Shown: piece by piece, positions 1 through 8,370 of the stretch | Numbering within the stretch: position 1 is the stretch's first letter | Layout of the letters: each line of letters opens with the position of its first letter | Source: Armatimonas rosea | Lineage (GTDB): Bacteria > Armatimonadota > Armatimonadia > Armatimonadales > Armatimonadaceae | DNA: 64,000 bases | Direction: 5' to 3' | Assembly (NCBI RefSeq): GCF_014202505.1 | Contig: NZ_JACHGW010000002.1 | Coordinates: 1,364,001-1,428,000, forward strand | Notes under the pieces: generated by a model | The model's database searches: none | Told to the model about the DNA's origin: nothing | The model's input: only the letters and a program-made list of their open reading frames with translations | Program-made: the position numbers and the translations under genes

Positions 1-738
1 TTCCTGCTCCAGTACGGCTGGTTCGGGATGCACAATGGCTTCCCTTGGCTGGGGACGATCAACACCACGGTCCTGCTGACCAGCTCACTCTTTATGGTGC
101 TCGCGGTCTACAATGCTCAGATCGGGCAGCGGATCAAGACTATCCTTTGGCTGTTGACGGTGGTAGGTTGTGCATTTGGCTTTATGGTGGTCAAGTACTT
201 CGAGTACACCAATAAGCTCCATGAAGGCCTCTATCCGGACCGGAACTTCAACTACGCACGCGCTCTCTACATCCTCAAGACCGAACATGCTGCCGGGCAC
301 GAGGGCCATGAGAATCCTCGGGCAAACGAGGCCTGGACAGCGATGAAGGCGGCGGAGAAGGCGGGGGCAAAGCTAACCGAAGAGGGGCTCGAGATCCCAG
401 CGACTCAGACGGCGCAGGTCGCGGGGGGGATCAACCAGAGCCTCACCGAGGTTCCAAAGGACACAATCGCCTTCTCGGTCCCGGATGCTTCCTACAGTAA
501 GTACCTCTCTGAGGCGAACCATGCTCGCCTGTTCATGAGTATCTACTTCTCCATGACCGGGCTACACGGAATCCACGTCTCCCTGGGAATCTTAATGATG
601 GGCCTCTTGATTCTCTTCTATGGAATCAAGCATCCCTGTGTCGATGACTACATGCCGCTGGAAATGATTGGCTTGTACTGGCACTTTGTTGACATCGTGT
701 GGATCTTCCTGTTCCCGCTGATGTACCTGATCTCGTAA
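1..738 (+). CDS. Cytochrome c oxidase subunit III, 5' end missing
   Basis: Membrane subunit of a haem-copper terminal oxidase. The reading frame is open from base 1, so the true start lies upstream; the internal ATG at 28 is not the start. Seen: hydrophobic helices, a segment ending FEYTNKLHEGL that matches the family's helix with its conserved Glu, and the signature LFMSIYFSMTGLHGIHVSLG (about residues 177-196 of the visible part), followed by a C-terminal helix with YWHFVDIVWIFLFPL. Between these two signature regions lies an unusually long hydrophilic insert of roughly 75 residues containing HAAGHEGHE. Subunit IV follows 10 bases later. Identification of the family is firm; whether it is a caa3- or cytochrome c-type oxidase cannot be told from this end. 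Confidence 0.93.
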   Translation, partial: FLLQYGWFGMHNGFPWLGTINTTVLLTSSLFMVLAVYNAQIGQRIKTILWLLTVVGCAFGFMVVKYFEYTNKLHEGLYPDRNFNYARALYILKTEHAAGHEGHENPRANEAWTAMKAAEKAGAKLTEEGLEIPATQTAQVAGGINQSLTEVPKDTIAFSVPDASYSKYLSEANHARLFMSIYFSMTGLHGIHVSLGILMMGLLILFYGIKHPCVDDYMPLEMIGLYWHFVDIVWIFLFPLMYLIS

Positions 739-748
739 AGGAAAGACG

Positions 749-1144
749 ATGGCAGATATAACACACGGACACGATAGCCACGGTCATGGGCGGGTACACC
801 CGGCGGTCGAGGTTATCGATCACCCAAAGCCGCTTCTCTACTGGCAGACCTATGCAGGACTCTTTGTGCTGCTCATTGTGACGGTCTTGCTCTACTACAT
901 CGACCTGAGCGCGGCGATGAAGTGGGTAGGGTGGAACTTTGTCGTGGCCATGATTGTGGCGAGCATCAAGGCCTACCTGGTCGTGCGCAACTTCATGAAC
1001 GTCAAGGGAAGCACCAAGCTGACCTTCCTTTGGGCAGTGCTTGGCTTTGTCTGGCTGATGCTCATGGCGGGAATCTTTATCGACTACCGGAGCCGTCCCG
1101 TACAAGGTGGCTGGGAGCCCCAGTTCGCCGGTCGAATGCGCTAA
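749..1144 (+). CDS. Cytochrome c oxidase subunit IV (COX4_pro type)
   Basis: Small 131-residue accessory subunit of the same terminal oxidase. It has a histidine-rich N-terminus (THGHDSHGHGRVH) and three predicted membrane helices, the middle one carrying IKAYLVVRNFMNVKG, which resembles the KA-x-LV-x-x-FMHL motif of prokaryotic COX subunit IV. A good Shine-Dalgarno (AAGGAAAG) sits in the 10-base gap after subunit III, and a strong terminator follows, so this is the last gene of the oxidase operon. The His-rich tail may be a metal-handling segment, but that is inference. Confidence 0.88.
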   Translation: MADITHGHDSHGHGRVHPAVEVIDHPKPLLYWQTYAGLFVLLIVTVLLYYIDLSAAMKWVGWNFVVAMIVASIKAYLVVRNFMNVKGSTKLTFLWAVLGFVWLMLMAGIFIDYRSRPVQGGWEPQFAGRMR

Positions 1145-1155
1145 CTTGGTTTTGG

Positions 1156-1187
1156 AGCCCGGCACGAAGGTGCCGGGCTTTTTGTTT
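1156..1187 (+). terminator. Rho-independent terminator of the oxidase operon
   Basis: Perfect 10-bp stem AGCCCGGCAC / GTGCCGGGCT (1156-1165 and 1170-1179) with loop GAAG, followed by a T-rich run. It lies 12 bases after the subunit IV stop and before the next gene's ribosome-binding site. Confidence 0.93.
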
Positions 1188-1201
1188 TGGAGAGAACGAC
1201 A

Positions 1202-1954
1202 ATGATTGTAACGGTTTGGGGGGAGAACCTCCACGAGCAACAGCATGAGGCGGTGCAAAAGGTCTATCCTAACGGTATGCACAACGCCATCGCCGAGGGG
1301 CTACGAGAGCTCCTTGGGGAAGCCGCTACGGTGCGTACCGCGACCCTGGATCAGCCGGAGCATGGCCTGACCGATGAGATCTTGGCTAGCACCGATGTCC
1401 TGACCTGGTGGGGGCACATGGGCCATGACAAGGTAGACGATGCCGTTGTCACTAAGGTCCACCAGCGCGTGCTGGAGGGGATGGGGCTGATTGTCCTGCA
1501 CTCGGGGCACTTCTCCAAGATCTTCCGCAAGCTCATGGGAACTACCTGCGGGCTGATCTGGCGTGACGACGATGTTGAGCGTGTCTGGACCGTGCGTCCG
1601 GGGCACCCGATCACCGAGGGTCTTCCTCCCGTCTTCACGGTCCCGGATACCGAGATGTACGGCGAGTTCTTTGATATTCCCCAGCCCGACGAGCTAATCT
1701 TTATCTCCAGCTACGGCGGCGGCGAGGTCTTTCGCTCGGGGTGCTGCTGGAGTCGAGGGCGCGGCAAGGTCTTCTACTTCTCGCCTGGCCACGAGACCTA
1801 CCCGATCTACTACCAGCCAGAGATTCGGCGCGTGATCGCCAATGCTTGTAAGTGGGCCGCACCGACCACCGAGCTGGGAATCCGTGTCTGTCCCCACGCC
1901 CCCAAGGGCTGGTTTGAGACCAACCCCAATCTCGGCTGGGAGAAAAAGTCGTGA
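1202..1954 (+). CDS. ThuA-like (trehalose utilisation family) protein
   Basis: About 250 residues of the ThuA class, a glutamine-amidotransferase-like fold often found beside sugar dehydrogenases. Seen: [26 protein letters not shown] and the C-terminal [20 protein letters not shown], which resemble ThuA-like proteins. I place the start at ATG 1202 because GGAGAG (1189-1194) sits 7 bases before it; an upstream TTG at 1187 would overlap the terminator. The stop overlaps the GTG of the following Gfo/Idh/MocA gene by 4 bases, so the two are translationally coupled. Likely role: cytosolic metabolism of a sugar or sugar derivative; substrate unknown. Confidence 0.87.
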   Translation: MIVTVWGENLHEQQHEAVQKVYPNGMHNAIAEGLRELLGEAATVRTATLDQPEHGLTDEILASTDVLTWWGHMGHDKVDDAVVTKVHQRVLEGMGLIVLHSGHFSKIFRKLMGTTCGLIWRDDDVERVWTVRPGHPITEGLPPVFTVPDTEMYGEFFDIPQPDELIFISSYGGGEVFRSGCCWSRGRGKVFYFSPGHETYPIYYQPEIRRVIANACKWAAPTTELGIRVCPHAPKGWFETNPNLGWEKKS

Positions 1955-2958
1955 GAAAGGCGCTCTTGGTCGGGGCGGGCGGGATGGGGCAGGCGTGGGC
2001 CAAGAACCTCGTCGCCCACGCCGATCAGGTCGCCTTTGCCGGCTGGGTGGATATCCGCGATGGTGCTGCCGCTGCCGCCGCGGAGAAGCACGCGCTCTCG
2101 GGGCTCTGGACGGGCACCGAGCTAGAGAAGGCCATCGCGGAGGTTCAGCCCGACTTTGTCGTGGATGTCACTATCCCGGAGGCCCACCACCATGTCACCC
2201 TCACCGCGCTGGCACACGGCATCCCGGTGATTGGCGAGAAGCCGATGGCGCACTCGATGGAGGCGGCACGGGCGATGGTGGCAGCGAGTGAGAGGGCGGG
2301 CAAGCTCTACATGGTGAGCCAGTCCCGCCGCTACGACAACCGCATCCGCGCCTACCGTCGGCTGATCGAGAAGACCTGCGGCCCGCTAGGAATCCTCAAC
2401 GCCGACTTCTATATCGGGGCACACTTTGGGGGCTTCCGCGACGAGATGGACCATGTCTTGCTTCTGGACATGGCGATCCATACGTTTGATCAGGCACGCT
2501 ATCTCTCCGGAGCCGATCCGGTGGCGGTCTATGCCGAGGAGTTCAATCCCGCTTGGTCCTGGTACAAAGGGGCGGCATCGGCGACCTGCCTCTTCGAGAT
2601 GGCCAATGGCCTGCGCTTTACCTACCGCGGCTCCTGGTGCGCGGAGGGCCTGCACACCAGCTGGGAGTGCGAGTGGCGCGCCAGCGGAGCAACCGGGACA
2701 GCGCTCTGGGACGGCCACAGCACCGTAAAGGGCGCCAAAGTGACCGGCACCGAGGGCTTCCACTACGCCACGGAGCCCACCGACGAGCCCATTCTTGAGG
2801 AAGTTGCGGGCGGAATCGCGGGGAGCCTTGAGGACTTCCTACACGCGCTCGAAACCGGAGCCACCCCCATGGGCGAGTGCCACGACAATATCAAGAGCCT
2901 CGCGATGGTCTTCGCCGCGGTCGAGTCTGCCACCACCGGCAAGCGCGTCACGATCTAA
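1951..2958 (+). CDS. Gfo/Idh/MocA family NAD(P)-dependent oxidoreductase
   Basis: 335 residues. The N-terminal Rossmann fold shows [10 protein letters not shown] near residue 7, and the family motif GEKPMA appears near residue 97. The C-terminal half is the alpha/beta domain that holds the substrate. GTG start overlapping the stop of the ThuA-like gene (GTGA). The ThuA/Gfo-Idh-MocA pairing is a common catabolic unit for disaccharides or inositol-like compounds; the substrate cannot be read from the sequence. The gene ends just before an inverted-repeat element. Confidence 0.92.
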   Translation: MRKALLVGAGGMGQAWAKNLVAHADQVAFAGWVDIRDGAAAAAAEKHALSGLWTGTELEKAIAEVQPDFVVDVTIPEAHHHVTLTALAHGIPVIGEKPMAHSMEAARAMVAASERAGKLYMVSQSRRYDNRIRAYRRLIEKTCGPLGILNADFYIGAHFGGFRDEMDHVLLLDMAIHTFDQARYLSGADPVAVYAEEFNPAWSWYKGAASATCLFEMANGLRFTYRGSWCAEGLHTSWECEWRASGATGTALWDGHSTVKGAKVTGTEGFHYATEPTDEPILEEVAGGIAGSLEDFLHALETGATPMGECHDNIKSLAMVFAAVESATTGKRVTI

Positions 2959-2962
2959 ACCA

Positions 2963-3041
2963 GCCCCCTGACCCTCGCACGCGGGGGAACCGTAAGGAAT
3001 CGGAATCCTTGTATTTCCCCCAATCTTGGGGGTCAGGGGGC
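2963..3041. repeat. Inverted-repeat intergenic element, family 1 copy A
   Basis: Outer arms GCCCCCTGACCC (2963-2974) and GGGTCAGGGGGC (3030-3041) are a perfect 12-bp inverted repeat. Inside are a second G5/C5 pair (GGGGGAA near 2983 and TTCCCCC near 3015) and a small AAGGA/TCCTT hairpin. The layout and length match the element at 44141-44216. The right arm overlaps the last codons of the minus-strand gene ending at 3033. It could act as a bidirectional transcription barrier, but there is no T-run. Confidence 0.8.
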
Positions 3042-3560
3042 CTCGGGCAAGCGGCTCTCGCGGAGCATCTGGACGGTCCAGATGCCGGTGAAGAGCATAA
3101 AGCCGATAAAGTAGACAAAGAACAGCCCCCCGAGCTGATTGCCGCCGCTGAGGTTTGCCAGGAAGCAGCTGTGCATCACCGCCATCAGAAACGCACCGGT
3201 GGCGATCCCAAAGACCGACATCTGGTGCCCTAGGCGTGCAATTGTCTGCTCCCACCGCTCGGGGGCGAGCCAGTACTCTTTATTGGGCAGGTTGATCATG
3301 TCGTTGGGGGTCTTCTTCAAGATGGCGCCTATCCCGATCCACATCAGCGAGAAGATGCTCACCAGGGCCAAGTAGAAGATCATAAAGCTGGTCTTGCTCA
3401 TCCAGCCATCTGCCTGTCCCGATGGCCCAAAGTGCGAGGCCATCTTCTCGGGGAGGGCGCTGTAGTAGTAGGCGCAGTGCGCGGCGGCCAGCGCAGGGAG
3501 TACCAGAAGGGTCTTCTGTGCCCAGCTCAGGGGGCGCTTCTCTTGTTGCTGTTGTTGCAT
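3033..3560 (-). CDS. DUF1648-type membrane protein
   Basis: 175 residues with about four membrane helices. The N-terminal part contains YYYSALPEKMASHFGPSGQADGWMSK, matching the DUF1648 pattern of short membrane proteins related to SdpI (P-x-H-F-x-x-x-G-x-x-D-x-W). Start chosen at ATG 3560 because GAGGTA lies 7 bases before it; an upstream in-frame ATG would add 23 residues without a ribosome site. The N-terminus has a run of five glutamines. Function unknown; DUF1648 proteins are often linked to immunity against or sensing of toxic peptides, which is not shown here. Confidence 0.75.
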   Translation of the reverse strand: MQQQQQEKRPLSWAQKTLLVLPALAAAHCAYYYSALPEKMASHFGPSGQADGWMSKTSFMIFYLALVSIFSLMWIGIGAILKKTPNDMINLPNKEYWLAPERWEQTIARLGHQMSVFGIATGAFLMAVMHSCFLANLSGGNQLGGLFFVYFIGFMLFTGIWTVQMLRESRLPEAP

Positions 3561-3619
3561 GAAAGTTACCTCATCTAGCAGAAATGATACCTGAATCCGT
3601 TTTTTGTTGCGGTCGGTGG

Positions 3620-3625
3620 TAGAAT
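3620..3625 (+). promoter_or_regulatory. Probable -10 box for smc
   Basis: TAGAAT nine bases before the smc ATG, with no Shine-Dalgarno between. A transcript from it would have a leader of about 2-3 bases. No convincing -35 was seen. Confidence 0.5.
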
Positions 3626-3634
3626 GCAACGTTT

Positions 3635-6600
3635 ATGCGGCTCAAGCGGCTCACCCTTCATGGCTTTAAGACCTTCGCGGACAAGACGGAGATTGAGTTT
3701 GTCCCCGGTGTGACCTGTATTGTCGGGCCAAATGGGTCGGGCAAGTCGAATCTGCTGGATGCTCTGGTCTGGTGCCTGGGGGAGCAAAAGGCGTCGAATC
3801 TCCGTGCCACCAATGCACGCGATGTCATCTTCGCGGGCTCGTCCAAGCGCAAGCCGATGGGGATGGCGGAGGTCACGCTGACGGTGGACAACGAGGACCG
3901 TTTCCTCCCGCTGGACTTCTCCGAGGTGACGGTCACGCGCCGCATCTACCGCAATGGCGATAGCGAGTTCTTGCTCAATAAAGTCGCCTGCCGCCTCAAA
4001 GATATCGCGGATTTGTTTACGGACACGGGGGTGGGCAGGGGAGCCTATGCCATTGTCAACCAGAGCGAGATCGACGGGATTCTCTCCGCCAAGCCCGAGG
4101 ACCGGCGCGAGCTCTTTGAAGAGGCGGCGGGAATTAAGAAGTACCGGGTCAAGAAGCGCGAGGCGCAGCGCAAGCTGGAGAACACCGAGCTTAATCTGAT
4201 CCGTGTCCGCGATATTTTAGGGGAGCTCAGCACCCAGGTCGAGCCGCTCCGGGAGCAGGCCGAGGTCGCGCTGCGGCATAGGGAGCTCACGGAGCGCCTA
4301 CGCGCGGTCGAGGTGGGGCAGCTCGCGGCGGACTACAAGCGCTACAAGGACGAGCTCGCGGAGCTGGAGAAGACCGCGGAGGACGCGAAAAAAGAAGCCG
4401 AGGAGCTCGGGGTCGAGGTCGGGGAGCTGGAGGCGAGCGCGGCGGGGCTGGGGCTGCGCATCTCCGAGGCCGAGAGCCAGATGGATGCCGCTCGCATCCG
4501 TCAGCAGCTCACGATGACCCAGGTGGAGCGCCTGGAGAGCCGGATCGCGCTGGCCGAGGAGCGCAAGACCAGCGCACGGCGGACACTGGAGTCGCTGGCC
4601 ACCGACCTGGAGACCCTGGACTCGGACAAGCTCCGTCTGGCAACCGAGGCGGAGACGCTCAAGACCGAGGCCAAGACCGCCGAGGCGGGGCTTGCGGAGA
4701 AGACCAAGGTCCTCGCGGAGCACGAGGGGGTGGCGCGCGAGGCAGAGAAGGCACTGGGCGAGCTCTCCCGGATGCTGGCGGGCCAAGAGGCCGACTACCT
4801 GGCGCTCGCCCGCAAGCTCGCCGCCCAGAAAGCCGAGCGCGATAGCCTGCGCGAGCGAATCGCACGGCGCAAAGAGGAGATTGTCGAGGCCGAGGCGCGC
4901 GCCGCAACCCGCCAGGCCGAGGTCGAGGCCGCCCGCGCCGAGGCGGAGAAGCTTGGAGAGGCGCTTCTTGCGGCAAAAGTCGCCCAAGACGACGCCCGGC
5001 GCCAGCTCACCGACGAGCGCGAGCCCGCCGCGAAGAAAGCGGCCGAGGAAGTGGCCGCGCTGGGGGAGCGCCGTGCTAACCACGAGAAGAAGCTCGCTGG
5101 GCAGGAGTCCCGCCTCCGCGTGCTCGAAGAGACCGAGGCGATGCAGGAGGGCTACTTCGCCGGAGTCCGCGCCGCCCTCAATGCAGCGTCGGAGGGGAAG
5201 CTCAAGGGCGAGTTCACGCTCTTTGCCGACGCCATCAAGGTGCCGGAGGAGCTGGAGACGGCGATCGAGGTCGCGCTAGGCGGCAGTCTCCAGGACATTG
5301 TCACCGACACGGAGGCAAATGCCAAGGCGGCGATCCGGCACCTCAACGAGACCCGCGGCGGACGGGCGACCTTTCTGCCGCTCGATGCGCTCCGTGACCA
5401 GCAGATTCCCCAGTCGCTTCGTGCGGCGGCGCGTAAGTTCTCCGGCGTCCGTGGCTCCGCCGCCGATCTCGTGGCCTACGACGACAAGCTCGGGGCGGCG
5501 GTCCGGGTCCACCTTGCGCGTGTCTTGGTCGTGGACGATATCGACACGGCGACCCAGGTCTCCCGGCAGATCGAGCGAGACTGGGCGCGCATTGTGACCC
5601 TCACCGGCGAGCTGGTCGTTCCCACGGGCGCGATCACCGGCGGGCGCACGGGGCGGCAGGGGCCCAACCTGCTCTCCCGAAAGCGTGAGATCGCGGAGCT
5701 GCATCTCGCCGTGGACGCGGGGCGGCTGGAGACGGACCGCCTGCGGGAGCGCGAGACCGCCGCGCGCGCCGCTGCTGACACGGCCCGTCAAGCGGTGCGT
5801 GAGGCCGAGCAAGCCGTCCAGCGTGCACGGGAGGCCGTGCTGGATGCCGAGCGCCGCGTCCAGAGCAAGAACAACGAGGCCGAGCGGCTCCAGAAAGAAG
5901 CGCTCCAGCTCCAGACCCGCGCGGGGCAGCTCGTCAACTCCGGCGAGGCCGATGCGAGCCGGGAAGCCACCCTCTCCGCCGCCATCGAGGACGCCGACCG
6001 CACGGATGAGTCTGCCGTGGCGACGCGTGAAGAGCTCTCCCGCCGCCAGGCCGCGCTCACGGTACGCCGCGACGAAGCCCGCGACCAGGCCCGCACGATC
6101 GCCACCGAAGCAGCAAGCCTGCGAGAGCGCGTCGTCGGACTTACCCGCGACTCCAAGCGCGCCGAAGAGGGGGCCCTGCGTGCGACCATCACCGCCGACG
6201 AGCGCCGGCGCCGCGCCGCTGAGGCCGAGAACGTGATCGCTGTCGAGGAGGCGGAGGCCGTTCAGCGTGCTGCCGAACGCGAGGTGGCCCGAAAATCCCT
6301 GGAAGAGGCCGGGGCGGAGGTCGAGAAGTGGCGCGAGCGTCGGCAAGCGCTGGTCAATGAGAACTTCCAGCTCACCGAGCGCATCCGCCTGGTGCAGCGG
6401 ACTATTGGGTTTGCCACCGAGCGCGGACAGCAAGCCCGCCTGCGCGCCGCCCGTGTCGAGACCCAGGCCGAGGCAGTGGGACAGCGCCTCCAGGACGAGT
6501 ACGACCTCCACCCAGACTCCGCCGTGGCTCTTACCGGCGGCGCGCCTGTGGAGAAAGATGTCGCGCAGGAGATCGGCCGCCTGCGCCGGGAGATTCGCGC

Positions 6601-7240
6601 CCTGGGAACCGTCAACCTGGGGGCCGTCGAGGAGTACGAGCGGGTCTCGGAGCGCTACCGGTTCCTCACGGAGCAAAAAGCCGACCTGGAGAGCGCCAAA
6701 GCGAAGCTGCTCTCGACCATCACGGAGATCGACGACTCGACGCGTGGAGTCTTCGCCGAGACCTTCGATAAGGTTAATGTTGCGTTTCAGAAGTTCTTCA
6801 CCCGGCTCTTTGGCGGTGGCTCGACCGACCTGGTGATGACCGACCCAAGCGATGTGCTGGAGACCGGAATCGAGATTCTGGCGCAGCCGCCGGGCAAGAA
6901 GCGCCAGAACCTCTCGCTCCTCTCCGGCGGCGAGCGTGCGCTCACGGCCACCGCGCTGCTCTTCGCCTTCCTCGAAGTGCGCCCCGCCCCATTCTGTGTC
7001 CTCGATGAAGTCGATGCGCCGCTCGATGGTGCCAATGTTGAGAAGTTTGCGGACCTCGTGGCGGAGTTTGGCCAAGAGAGCCAGTTTATTCTCATCACGC
7101 ACAATGCCACGACGATGGAGGCCGCCCCGCTCTGGTACGGTGTCACGATGCAAGAGCCCGGGGTCAGCCGCGGCATCTCCATGCGCGTCCCCGAGTCCAC
7201 ACCTACTCCATCCGAGCCTGCTGAAGCACCACTAGAGTAG
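3635..7240 (+). CDS. smc: Chromosome segregation protein SMC
   Basis: 1201 residues, the usual size of bacterial SMC, the ATPase of the condensin complex that compacts and segregates the chromosome. Seen: Walker A GPNGSGKS at residues 31-38, long Glu/Arg/Ala-rich coiled coil to about residue 500, hinge domain around 505-680 (YFAGVRAALNAASEGKL...LGGSLQDIV), a second coiled coil, ABC signature LSGGERALTATALLFAF near 1093 and Walker B CVLDEVDAPLD near 1120. It starts with the typical MRLKRLTLHGFKTFAD. The partners scpA and scpB are not in the window. Very high GC in the coiled coil produces a long antisense open frame (5276-7153), which is a shadow. Confidence 0.98.
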   Translation: MRLKRLTLHGFKTFADKTEIEFVPGVTCIVGPNGSGKSNLLDALVWCLGEQKASNLRATNARDVIFAGSSKRKPMGMAEVTLTVDNEDRFLPLDFSEVTVTRRIYRNGDSEFLLNKVACRLKDIADLFTDTGVGRGAYAIVNQSEIDGILSAKPEDRRELFEEAAGIKKYRVKKREAQRKLENTELNLIRVRDILGELSTQVEPLREQAEVALRHRELTERLRAVEVGQLAADYKRYKDELAELEKTAEDAKKEAEELGVEVGELEASAAGLGLRISEAESQMDAARIRQQLTMTQVERLESRIALAEERKTSARRTLESLATDLETLDSDKLRLATEAETLKTEAKTAEAGLAEKTKVLAEHEGVAREAEKALGELSRMLAGQEADYLALARKLAAQKAERDSLRERIARRKEEIVEAEARAATRQAEVEAARAEAEKLGEALLAAKVAQDDARRQLTDEREPAAKKAAEEVAALGERRANHEKKLAGQESRLRVLEETEAMQEGYFAGVRAALNAASEGKLKGEFTLFADAIKVPEELETAIEVALGGSLQDIVTDTEANAKAAIRHLNETRGGRATFLPLDALRDQQIPQSLRAAARKFSGVRGSAADLVAYDDKLGAAVRVHLARVLVVDDIDTATQVSRQIERDWARIVTLTGELVVPTGAITGGRTGRQGPNLLSRKREIAELHLAVDAGRLETDRLRERETAARAAADTARQAVREAEQAVQRAREAVLDAERRVQSKNNEAERLQKEALQLQTRAGQLVNSGEADASREATLSAAIEDADRTDESAVATREELSRRQAALTVRRDEARDQARTIATEAASLRERVVGLTRDSKRAEEGALRATITADERRRRAAEAENVIAVEEAEAVQRAAEREVARKSLEEAGAEVEKWRERRQALVNENFQLTERIRLVQRTIGFATERGQQARLRAARVETQAEAVGQRLQDEYDLHPDSAVALTGGAPVEKDVAQEIGRLRREIRALGTVNLGAVEEYERVSERYRFLTEQKADLESAKAKLLSTITEIDDSTRGVFAETFDKVNVAFQKFFTRLFGGGSTDLVMTDPSDVLETGIEILAQPPGKKRQNLSLLSGGERALTATALLFAFLEVRPAPFCVLDEVDAPLDGANVEKFADLVAEFGQESQFILITHNATTMEAAPLWYGVTMQEPGVSRGISMRVPESTPTPSEPAEAPLE

Positions 7241-7244
7241 AGCC

Positions 7245-7700
7245 ATGGAACCACCCCGGCACATTGTCGCTGTCTCCGGCCTGGTCACCGATCCCCTGAC
7301 GGAAAAAGTCCTGCTCATTCGTAGCCCCCGCCGTGGCTGGGAGTTTCCGGGCGGTCAAGTGGAAGAAGGGGAGAGCCTTACCGACGCACTGGTGCGCGAG
7401 GTTCAGGAAGAGACGGGCCTTACTGTCGATATCCGCGAGCTGGTCGGGGTCTACTCCAATACCCACTCGCATATCGTCATGTTTGGCTTTCTCTGTGAGT
7501 GGCTAGAAGGCGAGCCAACCACCAGCCCCGAGAGCTTGGAGGTCGCCTGGGTCGAGCGCGACAGAGCTCTGGAGCGTGTCACCAATCCCGCTATCTACGA
7601 CCGGCTCCGCGACATGCTGGACTTTGACGGAACCGTCGTCTACCGGGCCTATGTGCGCACGCAAGAGACCTATTTGATTCAGGAGGAGCGGGAGCTGTGA
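7245..7700 (+). CDS. NUDIX hydrolase
   Basis: 151 residues. A complete Nudix box is present: G37-x5-E43-x7-R51-E52-V-x-E55-E56-x-G58-L, the Mg2+-binding catalytic loop that cleaves nucleoside-diphosphate-linked compounds. It starts 4 bases after the smc stop, so it is probably cotranscribed. MutT/ADP-ribose-pyrophosphatase type; the substrate cannot be assigned. Confidence 0.93.
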   Translation: MEPPRHIVAVSGLVTDPLTEKVLLIRSPRRGWEFPGGQVEEGESLTDALVREVQEETGLTVDIRELVGVYSNTHSHIVMFGFLCEWLEGEPTTSPESLEVAWVERDRALERVTNPAIYDRLRDMLDFDGTVVYRAYVRTQETYLIQEEREL

Positions 7701-7702
7701 AC

Positions 7703-8071
7703 CTAGACAGTGATGGGAAGAACGGTCACCTGGCCACTCTCGAAGAAATCCACAGTGAGGCGATAGTCTGCCAAAAGCGCCGTACCAAGCAGAGGGCGCT
7801 CCCCTAGTCCAAGGATGGCGACATCTATTTGTTTGTTTTGCCAGAGTATAGTCGCACTGTGAACGGGCGTGGGAACGGCGTTACCATCGGCAAGAACCGA
7901 GTCTAGCTCTAGCTCAAATGGCAACTTAAGTTGTGCTATCGTCTCCAAAGGAAGCGCAAGTGCTCCCTCAAAGCCGGTGTCTACAACGAACTCCAAGCCA
8001 ACTTGATGGCCACTAGGAAGAATCAGACGCACCGTAAGGCAGGCTTGCAGGTTTTGAACGGCTCCCCTCAT
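7703..8071 (-). CDS. Clan AA (retropepsin-like) aspartic protease
   Basis: 122 residues. The core motif FVVDTGFEGALALP (about residues 28-41) contains the catalytic DTG triad of single-domain aspartic proteases, and LLGTALLADYRL near residue 95 fits the second hydrophobic-hydrophobic-G element of the fold. Such proteins work as homodimers, usually in the cytosol in bacteria. The start overlaps the stop of the small gene upstream by 4 bases, so they form a two-gene unit. The target is unknown. Confidence 0.8.
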   Translation of the reverse strand: MRGAVQNLQACLTVRLILPSGHQVGLEFVVDTGFEGALALPLETIAQLKLPFELELDSVLADGNAVPTPVHSATILWQNKQIDVAILGLGERPLLGTALLADYRLTVDFFESGQVTVLPITV

Positions 8072-8328
8072 GGGATCGTGGTCCGTGTCCGTGTACCTCC
8101 GACAGCATAGACAGCATTGTAACCGATACGCTCGGCCCAGATGCGTGCTGAGGCGTGACGAATGCGGAGCCGGCGGCTGGCTACCAGGAGATCGCTATCG
8201 ATTTCATAGTCACCACTCTCGATATCAATGGCGACGATCTTTCCGAGGCTCTCCTGCGTCTCTACCAGAGAGCGAATGTGTTCTTGGTAAAGAGCTTTTC
8301 CACGCAAGGCAGTGTTGTCTGTGCTCAT
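8068..8328 (-). CDS. Small partner protein of the aspartic protease
   Basis: 86 residues, no membrane segment, not recognised as a named family. It has an acidic middle (VAIDIESGDYEIDSD) followed by LLVASRRLRIRHASARIWAERIGYNAVYAVGG. The start has a clear ribosome site (GGAGAA, 6 bases before ATG 8328). The 3' end overlaps the protease start (ATGA). I believe small genes of this type recur beside clan AA proteases; a toxin-antitoxin or protease-substrate pair is possible but not demonstrated. Confidence 0.75.
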   Translation of the reverse strand: MSTDNTALRGKALYQEHIRSLVETQESLGKIVAIDIESGDYEIDSDLLVASRRLRIRHASARIWAERIGYNAVYAVGGTRTRTTIP

Positions 8329-8358
8329 GGTTTGTTCTCCTTCCTGAGTATATCAAAG

Positions 8359-8364
8359 TATAAT
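8359..8364 (+). promoter_or_regulatory. Consensus -10 box, leaderless start for the propeller gene
   Basis: TATAAT, then CTCTCC, then ATG 8371. The 6-base spacing puts the expected transcription start at the ATG itself, and no Shine-Dalgarno is present. Confidence 0.65.
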
Positions 8365-8370
8365 CTCTCC

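Noticed and set aside
626-1282. Minus-strand open frame opposite the cytochrome oxidase genes
   Set aside because: It overlaps both oxidase subunits and the ThuA-like gene, has no ribosome site and no recognisable protein family.
5276-7153. 625-codon open frame antisense to smc
   Set aside because: It is a shadow caused by GC-rich coiled-coil codons of smc; no start context, promoter or recognisable domain, and smc itself is clearly coding.
8155-8370. Upstream extension of the PQQ-type propeller gene
   Set aside because: The extra 72 codons overlap the divergent small gene and its ribosome site, and a TATAAT box precedes the ATG at 8371.
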